Origin: Streptomyces flavofungini
GTDB lineage: Bacteria > Actinomycetota > Actinomycetes > Streptomycetales > Streptomycetaceae
Length of the DNA: 64,000 nucleotides
Assembly (NCBI RefSeq): GCF_030388665.1
Contig: NZ_CP128846.1
Location: 6,336,501-6,400,500 of the forward strand
Direction of reading: 5' to 3'
Part shown: piece by piece, positions 18,154-25,291 of the stretch
Numbering within the stretch: the first letter of the stretch is position 1
How the letters are laid out: each line of letters opens with the position of its first letter
The notes under the pieces: generated by a model
What the model saw: only the letters and a program-made list of their open reading frames with translations
Database searches by the model: none
Told to the model about the DNA's origin: nothing
Made by a program: the position numbers and the translations under genes

Positions 18154-19101
18154 TCAGTCCTCCTTCCTGCCGAGGCCGAACCAGCGCGCCTGGCCGATCG
18201 CCACCACCGCGATGATCAGGGCGAGAAGCACGGCGCCCGCGCTGCCGAGGCCCAGGTTCTGCCCCTGGCCGAGGGCCGTGTAGTAGAGGTAGACGAGGGG
18301 CGGCCGGGCGTACGGCGGATAGCCGCGGGCGTCCGAGAGCAGGTTGTAGAACTCGTCGAAGGCCTGGAAGGCGTTGATGACCAGGAGCAGGGTCACCGCC
18401 ACGGACGTCGTGCGCAGTTGGGGGAGCGTGATGTGGCGCAGGACCTGCCAGCCGGGCCGGGCGCCGTCGACGGCCGCCGCCTCGTAGAGGGTGGGCGAGA
18501 TGCGTTGCAGGCCCGCCAGGAACAGGATCATGTAGAAGCCCGCCTGCAGCCAGAGCCGTACGGTGACGATGACCAGCCAGTACCAGGGCGGGTCCGTCGT
18601 GGACAGCCACGCCGTCTGCTCGGCGCCGAACCAGCCGAGCACGGTGTTCGCGAGCCCGAAGCGCACCCCGTTGAAGATCGACATCTTCCAGATCAGGGCC
18701 GCCACGACATAGCTGCACGCCGCGGGGAGGAAGAACACCGACCGCAGGAACGCCTGCGCGCGCCGCATCCGGTTCACCATCAGCGCGAGGGACAGCGACA
18801 GCACGAACGTCGTCGGCACGATGAAGGCCGTGAAGACCACGAACGTCCACAGGCTGTCGGTGAACGCGTCGTTCCGCAGCATCGACGTGTAGTTGTCGAA
18901 GCCCACGAAGTCCGTGGGCGAGACGGTGTTGTGGGCGTCGAAGAAGCTGAGGTAGACGCTCCAGCCCAGCGGTACGTACGTGAAGACGACCAGGCCGAGC
19001 GCGAAGGGGCCGACGAACACCCAGAACCAGAGGTTGCGGTTCTGCGGTCCCGCCAGGCGCCGCCACAGCCGCTCGCGCCGCCGCACGGCGCCCGCGCTCA
19101 C
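18154..19101 (-). CDS. Sugar ABC transporter permease, MalF-like
   Basis: 315 residues from the GTG at 19101, which overlaps the binding-protein stop by 4 bp (GTGA). Six membrane spans are visible, starting FWVFVGPFALGLVVFTYVPL, and the EAA loop reads LYEAAAVDGARPGWQVLRHI. It pairs with the MalG-like permease to form the membrane channel of a group 1 carbohydrate importer. The long frame upstream runs through the binding-protein gene on the same strand and is discarded. Confidence 0.92.
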   Translation of the reverse strand: MSAGAVRRRERLWRRLAGPQNRNLWFWVFVGPFALGLVVFTYVPLGWSVYLSFFDAHNTVSPTDFVGFDNYTSMLRNDAFTDSLWTFVVFTAFIVPTTFVLSLSLALMVNRMRRAQAFLRSVFFLPAACSYVVAALIWKMSIFNGVRFGLANTVLGWFGAEQTAWLSTTDPPWYWLVIVTVRLWLQAGFYMILFLAGLQRISPTLYEAAAVDGARPGWQVLRHITLPQLRTTSVAVTLLLVINAFQAFDEFYNLLSDARGYPPYARPPLVYLYYTALGQGQNLGLGSAGAVLLALIIAVVAIGQARWFGLGRKED

Positions 19102-20357
19102 GACGACTTCTTCTTCACCCGGTCCAGCTCCGCCGACACCTTCCGTACGACGGACCGCAGTTCGCTCTCCGGGTTCGCCCCGGATTTGATGATCCGGCTG
19201 AGCGCGTCCTGGTACGCGACCCGGCTCGCCGGGGTCCAGAGCAGCGGCTCGGCGTACCCGTGCCCGGTGGAGAAGCGCACCGCGTCGGCCGCCGGGCCCT
19301 CGGTGAGGACGTCCGCCTTCTTCGCCAGGGATAGCCGGGCCGGGATGTGGAAGCCGTACGACAGGGCGAAGTCCCGCTGGTAGCCGGTCTTCTCGACCCA
19401 CAGCCACCGCACGAAGTCCTTGGCCTCCTGCTTGTGCGCGCTGCGGGCGCTGACCGCCGAACCGTACGCGCCCACCGGCACCGCGGGCTCGGCGCCGGGC
19501 GCGGCGGCGGGGAACGCGGCCACGCCGAAGTCGTCGCCGAGCGCCTTCTCGACGGCGGGCAGCGCCCACAGGCCCGACCACTGCATGGCCGTGAGCCCCT
19601 GCGTGAACGCCGACGGGTCCGACCAGTCCGAGGGCGCGCCGAGCAGCAGCGACCTGTCCTCGTACAGGGCGCGCAGCTGGGCCAGGGCGCGGGCGGCCGC
19701 CGGGTCGTCGAAGCCGACCTCGCCCTCGTCGGTGACGAGGCTCAGGCCCGCCGCGTACAGGGGCGTCCCGCCGAGGGCGCCCGCGCCGCCGTCGTTGCCG
19801 AGGAACAGCCCCTTGACCTTCTTGGTCGTCAACTCCTTCGCGGTGTCGACGAGTTCGTCGAGCGACGTGGGCGGGGTGCGGCCCGCGTCGGCGAGGAGGC
19901 TCTTGCGGTAGTACAGGAGCTGCATGTCGACGACCTGGGGGATGGCCCAGTTACGGCCGTCGTACGTCTTCGGCGCGAGCACCGCCTGGTTGAAGTCGTC
20001 CTTCACGCCGTCGAGCAGGTCGGTGAGGTCGAGGACCTGGCCGCCCTGGATCTGGTCCAGGGTGGGGCCGTTGACCTCGAAGACGTCGGGGCCGGACTTG
20101 GTGAGGAGCGCGGCGGCGGTCTGCTCGTCGTAGTTGCCGGGGCGCCACTGCACGGACACGTCGGCCTTGTCGTACGCCTCGGCGTACCGCTTCACGGCCT
20201 GCTCGGTCCCCGCCTCCCCGTACTGGTGGTACCACTGGGACAGCTTCGGCCCCTTGCCGTCCGAGCCGTCGCCGTCGCGGCCGGTGTTGGAGCCGCACGC
20301 GGTGAGCAGCCCGAGTGCGGCACCGGACGCGAGCACTGTCCTGCGGTCGATGGTCAT
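19098..20357 (-). CDS. Extracellular sugar-binding lipoprotein (ABC importer)
   Basis: 419 residues from the ATG at 20357, with AGGGGGAGA upstream. The N-terminus MTIDRRTVLASGAALGLLTAC has a twin-arginine RR motif and a lipobox ending in Cys, so it is probably a Tat-exported lipoprotein. The rest matches MalE-type solute-binding proteins (TEQAVKRYAEAYDKADVSVQW, GGAGALGGTPLYAAG, FVRWLWVEKTGYQRDFALSY). It delivers sugar or oligosaccharide to the two permeases downstream. No LacI or ROK gene is adjacent, so regulation is not evident; the promoter must lie in the 209 bp before it, which also contain a dispersed repeat. Confidence 0.92.
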   Translation of the reverse strand: MTIDRRTVLASGAALGLLTACGSNTGRDGDGSDGKGPKLSQWYHQYGEAGTEQAVKRYAEAYDKADVSVQWRPGNYDEQTAAALLTKSGPDVFEVNGPTLDQIQGGQVLDLTDLLDGVKDDFNQAVLAPKTYDGRNWAIPQVVDMQLLYYRKSLLADAGRTPPTSLDELVDTAKELTTKKVKGLFLGNDGGAGALGGTPLYAAGLSLVTDEGEVGFDDPAAARALAQLRALYEDRSLLLGAPSDWSDPSAFTQGLTAMQWSGLWALPAVEKALGDDFGVAAFPAAAPGAEPAVPVGAYGSAVSARSAHKQEAKDFVRWLWVEKTGYQRDFALSYGFHIPARLSLAKKADVLTEGPAADAVRFSTGHGYAEPLLWTPASRVAYQDALSRIIKSGANPESELRSVVRKVSAELDRVKKKSS

Positions 20358-20474
20358 GCCGTCTCCCCCTGAAGCGTGGATCGTCGGATACATGCCGGGC
20401 CCAACGATCAACCATGCAGGGGGATTACGACAGGGGTATTGCAGCCGCGTGCAGCCTTCGCGGGGCGCCCCGCG

Positions 20475-20503
20475 AGGGGCGCGGGGAACCGCGCGACCAG
20501 CCC
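20475..20503 (+). repeat. Streptomyces dispersed intergenic repeat
   Basis: AGGGGCGCGGGG followed by AACC and GCGCGACCAGCC. The two conserved blocks recur in this window at 47834-47889 in the same order. This sequence type is found between many Streptomyces genes. It lies between the APC permease stop and the binding-protein start. Confidence 0.6.
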
Positions 20504-20566
20504 GCACTGCCCCGCGGTCGCCCATGGCGCAGCCGTGGCACCCCCGTCCGCACGGCGGCGCAGCCG

Positions 20567-22420
20567 CTACTTCCGTCCGGCGAGGCGGAACCGCAACCGG
20601 CAGATCACCGCATCCGTGTCCCGCCGCACCGCGTGCGCGAGCACGGCCCCGCGCTGGTTCTGGAGCAACCGCTGCCACAGGTGGGCGGGCTCCACCTCGG
20701 GGATCAGCACGGTGACCCGCGTCCCCGGGTGGTACTGGTACACCTTCCGGACGTAGTCGGCCACGGGCCGCCCCACGGTACGCGCCGCGGAGGGCAGCTC
20801 GACCAGGTCCACGCCCGGCCCCCACAGCTCCCAGTCCCGGCGAAGGGACCGCGCGGCGGCCCGGTCCTCGGCGTCGTCGTGCGTGACCGTCACCGCCCGC
20901 ACCTCGTCGCCGAGGGACACCGCCGCGTTCAGGGCCTCGCAGGTCAGCCGGGACAGGCCGGACACGGGGACGATCACCAGGGAGTGGTCGCGGCGCGGCG
21001 GCTCGGGGACCCGGCCGAGGCCGAGGTCCGCGCCGATGCGGCCGTACGCCCGGTGCACGACCTCGAAGACGGCGACGATCGCGGGCAGCGCGAGCACGAT
21101 CAGCCAGGCGCCCTCGGTGAACTTCGTGGCCGTCACGACGACGGCCGAGACACCGGTGAGGACCGCGCCGAAGCCGTTGAGCAGCGCCTTCGCGGGCTTG
21201 CCAGCCTTGCGCCAGTGGATGACCATGCCGGTCTGGCAGAGCGTGAAGCCGACGAAGACCCCGATCGCGAACAGCGGTACGAGGGTGTTGGTGTCGCCGC
21301 CGGAGAACACCAGGAGCCCCGCGCCCGCGACGGCGAGCGCGATGACGCCGTGCCGGTGGACCTGCCGGTCGGCCTTGAGGGCGAAGACGTGCGGCAGGTA
21401 GTTGTCCCTGGCCAGGAGGCTCATCAGGACGGGCAGGCCGCCGAAGGACGTGTTGGCGGACAGCGCGAGCAGGATCATCGTGGCGAACTGCACGACGTAG
21501 AAGGCCCAGTTGTGGCCGAGGGAGGCGTCCGTGAGCTGGGCGAGGACGGTGACGCCCTCGACCGGCTGGAGGCCGAAGCGGGAGATGAGGACGGACAGGC
21601 CGATCAGCATCACGCCGAGCAGCGCGCCGAGCGCCACCTCCGCGTGCTGGGCGCGCTTGACGCGCGGGGCGCGGAACGACGGCACGGCGTTGGCGATGGC
21701 CTCCACGCCGGTGAGCGCGGAGCAGCCCGAGGCGAAAGCCTTCAGCAGAAGCAGCGCGCCGACCGAGGTGGCGTTGTCGGAGAGGACCGAGGCATGGCCC
21801 TGGGCGGCCTCGGTGGAGACGGGGCCGTCCCGGAACAGGCCGACGGCGACCATCGTGAGGATCGCGCCGACGAACACCGCGGTCGGGGCGATGAACACGC
21901 GCGCGGAGTCGACGATGCCGCGCAGGTTGACGGCCGTGATGACGACGAGGACGCCCAGGCACAGCGCGACGCGGTCGCCGTACAGCTCGGGGAAGGCGGA
22001 GGTGAGGGCCGCGACGCCCGCCGTCACGGCGACGGCGACGTTCAGGACGTAGTCGAGGACGAGGGAGGCGGCGGCGACCAGGCCGGAGCGGCGGCCCAGG
22101 TGCGTCTTCGCGGCGGCGTAGCTGCCGCCGCCGTCGGGGAAGGCGGCGATGACCTGGCGGTAGGAGGCGACGAGCACGGTGAGCAGCGCGGCGATGGCGA
22201 GGGTCACCGGCAGCGTGAAGCCGAGCCCGTACCCGCCGGCGGCGGCCAGGACGAGCACGATCGCCTCCGGCCCGTACGCGACCGACGCCATGGCGTCCAG
22301 GGACAGCGCGGCCAGGCCCTGGAGAGCGGTCAGGCGATGACGGTCGCCCGGGTCCGCCGCGCCGGTATCGGGAGGTTCCTCGATGGCCGGGGCGTCGGGG
22401 CGCTCGGAGACAGTCGTCAT
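20567..22420 (-). CDS. APC-superfamily permease (KUP/KimA-like layout)
   Basis: 617 residues from the ATG at 22420 (AAAGG upstream; another ATG lies five codons earlier). The first two thirds hold about 12 hydrophobic spans with the APC signature LSLDAMASVAYGPEAIVLVLA and FPDGGGSYAAAKTHLG. The last 170 residues form a soluble domain (RRDHSLVIVPVSGLSRLTCEAL, then TVTHDDAED) resembling a universal-stress-like fold. This layout occurs in amino-acid permeases and in KimA-type potassium uptake proteins; the sequence alone does not decide between them. It stands alone in its operon, divergent from the small membrane protein at 22652. Confidence 0.82.
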   Translation of the reverse strand: MTTVSERPDAPAIEEPPDTGAADPGDRHRLTALQGLAALSLDAMASVAYGPEAIVLVLAAAGGYGLGFTLPVTLAIAALLTVLVASYRQVIAAFPDGGGSYAAAKTHLGRRSGLVAAASLVLDYVLNVAVAVTAGVAALTSAFPELYGDRVALCLGVLVVITAVNLRGIVDSARVFIAPTAVFVGAILTMVAVGLFRDGPVSTEAAQGHASVLSDNATSVGALLLLKAFASGCSALTGVEAIANAVPSFRAPRVKRAQHAEVALGALLGVMLIGLSVLISRFGLQPVEGVTVLAQLTDASLGHNWAFYVVQFATMILLALSANTSFGGLPVLMSLLARDNYLPHVFALKADRQVHRHGVIALAVAGAGLLVFSGGDTNTLVPLFAIGVFVGFTLCQTGMVIHWRKAGKPAKALLNGFGAVLTGVSAVVVTATKFTEGAWLIVLALPAIVAVFEVVHRAYGRIGADLGLGRVPEPPRRDHSLVIVPVSGLSRLTCEALNAAVSLGDEVRAVTVTHDDAEDRAAARSLRRDWELWGPGVDLVELPSAARTVGRPVADYVRKVYQYHPGTRVTVLIPEVEPAHLWQRLLQNQRGAVLAHAVRRDTDAVICRLRFRLAGRK

Positions 22421-22540
22421 GCTGGTGCCTTTCATGCAGGTCAGCCGACGTGGTCAAGTCGGCGGCCATCCCAGCGTCGGCGTGTGCCGGCGACTCGTCC
22501 GCACTCCTTGGCGTGTCCTTGATGAGGCGGGCGCACCTCT

Positions 22541-22566
22541 TGACGACTTGTTGAGGGGGGTCGTCA
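22541..22566. promoter_or_regulatory. Inverted repeat in divergent promoter region
   Basis: TGACGAC at 22541-22547 and GTCGTCA at 22560-22566 form an exact 7-bp inverted repeat with 12 bp between. It lies midway between the APC permease and the small membrane protein and could be an operator for either. A GCCGAC/GTCGGC hairpin (22444-22463) sits just before the permease start. Confidence 0.3.
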
Positions 22567-22651
22567 GCGATGCGTCAAGGTGTGTCGCGGACGTGTATGC
22601 AGGACGTCAACGGGGCGGACGGCGCGGGGGCGCCGTCCTACGGTGCGGCAC

Positions 22652-23308
22652 ATGGGACATGACTGGACGACTCGGGGCACGCACCACCGGGTCACGGCGC
22701 GCGGCCGTGCGCGCGACCTCGTCCGCGGCTTCGCGCGGGACCACGTGCCGCACCCGCGTACGTCGCCCGAGGACGGCGGCGGCGACCTGCCCGCGCCCGG
22801 GGGCCGGGACGCGGTGGTGGAGGACCGGGGCCGGGCCGCGGACCTGCGGTCCGCCGTCTTCTGCTCGCTCGCCCTGTTCGCCCTGATCGTGCTGGTCGAC
22901 TTCGGGGCCGGGACGCTGAGCGCCGTGCGTGCCGGGTTGTGGGCGGGGCTCGCCGTCCTGCTGTACGTCATCCTGTATCCGGCGCGCGTCACGGCGGGGC
23001 CCGGCTGGCTCGCCGTGCGGGGGCCGGTGCGGCGCGGGCACGTGTGCCTCGACCTGCTCACCACCGCGCGGGTCAGCGAGACCGTCGCCGCGCGGCTGGT
23101 GCTGTGCGACTCGCTCGGCAACCGGGTCGAGTTCGACCCGAAGGTGCTCGCGGAGAATCCGCTGTTGCTGCACCGCCTGGACGCGGGGGCGCGGGCTTCC
23201 CGGGCGTCGGGGCTGCTGAGATCCGGATCGGCGGAGCTTTCGCGGCTGCTCACGCGCTTGGACGGCCGGGAGGCCAAGGCCGTGTTCGAGGCGTCGGGCT
23301 TGCGGTAG
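22652..23308 (+). CDS. Hypothetical membrane protein
   Basis: 218 residues from the ATG at 22652 (MGHDWTTRGTHHR). A charged N-terminal stretch of about 70 residues is followed by two adjacent hydrophobic spans (AVFCSLALFALIVLVDFGAG and AGLWAGLAVLLYVILYP) and a soluble C-terminal half that may be a PH-like beta domain (VRGPVRRGHVCLDLLTTARV, LVLCDSLGNRVEFDPKVLAE). Upstream in-frame GTG codons exist but would add only a basic, unstructured stretch. No named family is recognised; similar two-TM proteins are common in Streptomyces. Confidence 0.65.
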   Translation: MGHDWTTRGTHHRVTARGRARDLVRGFARDHVPHPRTSPEDGGGDLPAPGGRDAVVEDRGRAADLRSAVFCSLALFALIVLVDFGAGTLSAVRAGLWAGLAVLLYVILYPARVTAGPGWLAVRGPVRRGHVCLDLLTTARVSETVAARLVLCDSLGNRVEFDPKVLAENPLLLHRLDAGARASRASGLLRSGSAELSRLLTRLDGREAKAVFEASGLR

Positions 23309-23390
23309 CGCTGCGCTCGCGGGGCGGTGGGGGTCGCGCGCGGGTCCCCTTGACGGGGGCCGGGTGCCGCGCCGCCCCTGCGCCTCGTGC

Positions 23391-23950
23391 TCAGCCCTTC
23401 AGCGCGGCGTAGGTCACCCTCGTCAGCGCCTCCGACGCCGCCCACAGCCGCTCGCCCGCCACGTCGTCGCGGGTCCGGTCGGCTCGTGGGGACGGGGCGG
23501 GTGCCCCGCGCCAGGCCAGGAAGCGGGGGGCTCGCGGAGGAGTCCGGGCGCACACCGGGAGCCGTGGCCGCGTACAGCGTGGGCAGGGCGCCGGATTCCG
23601 CGGATGGGCCGACGGGGCGGTTGCCGACGGCCATGAACGCCTCCGTGGCACGGCGGCCCGCCATCCGGGGGTCGGCCGACTGGAGGTGCGTCGCGGTGCA
23701 GCCGGGGTGCGCGGCGGCGGCGACCACGTCGGCGCCCGACGCGGCCAGACGCCTGGCCGGCTCGTGGACGAACAGCAGGTCGGCGCCCGGCACTTCGGAC
23801 AGGTGCCGCCGCACGCCGCCCCCACCGCGCTCCGCGCTACGACAGGCGAGCCCCCCGGGCCCCACGGCGAGCCGGTTCGCGGGCCATGACGTCCCCGATC
23901 CCGCTGTTGACCCCGGCGACCACGGCGACACGCCCCTCCTGCCCGGGCAT
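23391..23950 (-). pseudogene. Decayed short-chain dehydrogenase
   Basis: From an ATG at 23950 the frame reads MPGQEGRVAVVAGVNSGIGD, a clear SDR nucleotide-binding start, but stops after about 37 codons. In a second frame the match resumes with LLFVHEPARRLAASGADVVA and AAHPGCTATHLQSADPRMAG, which corresponds to the region after the active site. The last part, ERLWAASEALTRVTYAALKG, is in a third frame. The middle (the NNAG strand and catalytic Ser/Tyr/Lys) is missing. At least two frameshifts and a deletion of roughly 100 codons are therefore inferred. No function is expected. Confidence 0.75.
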
Positions 23951-24035
23951 GTCACGCGCACCCCGACCCCCCCGCACGCCGTCCGCTGCCCGTCATACGG
24001 CTGAGCGTGCGCCTGTCCGCGCGGGCCGTCAGGAG

Positions 24036-24824
24036 TCAGGCCGCCGCGCCCCCGTCGACCACCAGGTCCGTGCCCACCACCGACGCCGCGTCGTCCGACG
24101 CCAGGTAGAGGACGGCCGCGGCGATCTCGGTGGTGTCCGAGACGCGGCCGAGGGGGGACTCGGTGCGCATGCGGGTGGCGCGGTCGGTGGTGGATTCGCC
24201 GGGGCGCAGGGACATCGTGGTGGCGGACGGGCCGGGGCTGACGGCGTTGACGCGGACGCCGTCCTGGATGTGGTCCAGGGCCGCGGCCCGGGTGAGCGCG
24301 GAGACGGCGGCCTTCGCGGCCACGTAGCCGGCGATGCCGGGGCGGCGCTTGTGGGCGCCCAGGTTGGAGGCGATGTTCACGATCGCGCCGCCGCCGTCCT
24401 GCGTGCGCATCTGGCGCACCTCGGCCTGGAGGGCGAGGAAGACGCCGGTGACGTTGGTGTCGAGGAGCGTGTGCCAGTCCTCCTCGGGGAGGTCGGCGAT
24501 CGGGGTGCCGCCGCGGAAGACGCCCGCGTTGTTCACGGCCACGTCGAGGGAGCCGAAGCGGTCGACGGCGGCGCGCACCGCGGCCTGGACGTCGGCGGCG
24601 CGCGTCACGTCGGCGGTGTGCGCGAGGGCTGTGCCGCCCGCCTCCTCGATCAGCGCCACCGTCTCCTTGAGCGGGCCCTCCGAGCGGCCCGTGACGACGA
24701 CGGCCGCGCCCTCGGCGGCGAAGGCGAGGGCGATCGCCCGGCCGAGGCCGGAGCCGCCGCCGGTGACGAGGGCGGTGCGGTCGGTGAAGCGGGCGCGGGC
24801 GCCGGTGCGGGTGGTGGCGGGCAT
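24036..24824 (-). CDS. SDR-family oxidoreductase
   Basis: 262 residues from the ATG at 24824. Classical SDR motifs are complete: ALVTGGGSGLGRAIA (TGxxxGxG), NNAGVF, catalytic Ser in IVNIASNLG, YVAAK (YxxxK), and SPGPSATTM after it; the tail YLASDDAASVVGTDLVVDGG is typical. It is cytoplasmic and NAD(P)H-dependent; the substrate is unknown. A perfect 9-bp inverted repeat lies 63 bp upstream, beyond which nirD ends. No TetR gene is adjacent, although relatives of such genes usually neighbour one. Confidence 0.92.
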   Translation of the reverse strand: MPATTRTGARARFTDRTALVTGGGSGLGRAIALAFAAEGAAVVVTGRSEGPLKETVALIEEAGGTALAHTADVTRAADVQAAVRAAVDRFGSLDVAVNNAGVFRGGTPIADLPEEDWHTLLDTNVTGVFLALQAEVRQMRTQDGGGAIVNIASNLGAHKRRPGIAGYVAAKAAVSALTRAAALDHIQDGVRVNAVSPGPSATTMSLRPGESTTDRATRMRTESPLGRVSDTTEIAAAVLYLASDDAASVVGTDLVVDGGAAA

Positions 24825-24886
24825 GGGGGCTCCCTCGGTGCGCGGGCGCGGGGGCTCTCCAGGAGGAGCGGGGCCCCGCGCCCGCC

Positions 24887-24912
24887 AGTATTGGACTGGA
24901 TGATCCAATACT
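24887..24912. promoter_or_regulatory. TetR-like operator before the SDR gene
   Basis: AGTATTGGA at 24887-24895 and TCCAATACT at 24904-24912 are exact complements separated by 8 bp. The last bases coincide with the nirD stop codon (24911-24913). Length, symmetry and local AT content are those of a TetR-family operator, 63 bp before the SDR start. Confidence 0.6.
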
Positions 24913-25291
24913 AGGCGCAGACCCTGGCCTCGTACACCCCGACCCCCACCTCGTCGTCGTCGAGGCACCGTCCCGTCTCCAGGTCGAAGCGCTGCTTCAG
25001 GAGCGGCGAGGCCACGAACGGGCGGCCGTCCGCCGAGCCGACCAGGCCCCGGGAGAGCACGGCCGCGCCGGAGAACGGGTCGCGGTTGTCGATGGCGTAC
25101 AGGCGTCCGGCGCGGTCCAGGAACAGCGCCGCCTGCCGCCGCCCGTCGGGCAGGAGCACGGCCACGCCCCGGCCGGGAGTGAGGCGGGCCGTGGCGCACA
25201 CCGTCAACCAGGCCCCGTCGAGGCGCAGTTGGACGCTGGTGTCTGCGGTGGTGGTGCTCGCGGCGGGGGCCGTCTCGGTCATCGTCGTCAT
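24911..25291 (-). CDS. nirD: Nitrite reductase small subunit NirD
   Basis: 126 residues from the ATG at 25291, preceded by GGAAGGAAG. A Rieske-like ISP fold is visible (LTVCATARLTPGRGVAVLL, LFLDRAGRLYAIDNRDPFSG, FVASPLLKQRFDLETGRCL), but the Cys and His cluster ligands of true Rieske proteins are absent, as expected for NirD. The start overlaps the nirB stop by 4 bp, so the subunits are coupled. It assists NirB in NADH-dependent reduction of nitrite to ammonium in the cytoplasm. Confidence 0.93.
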   Translation of the reverse strand: MTTMTETAPAASTTTADTSVQLRLDGAWLTVCATARLTPGRGVAVLLPDGRRQAALFLDRAGRLYAIDNRDPFSGAAVLSRGLVGSADGRPFVASPLLKQRFDLETGRCLDDDEVGVGVYEARVCA

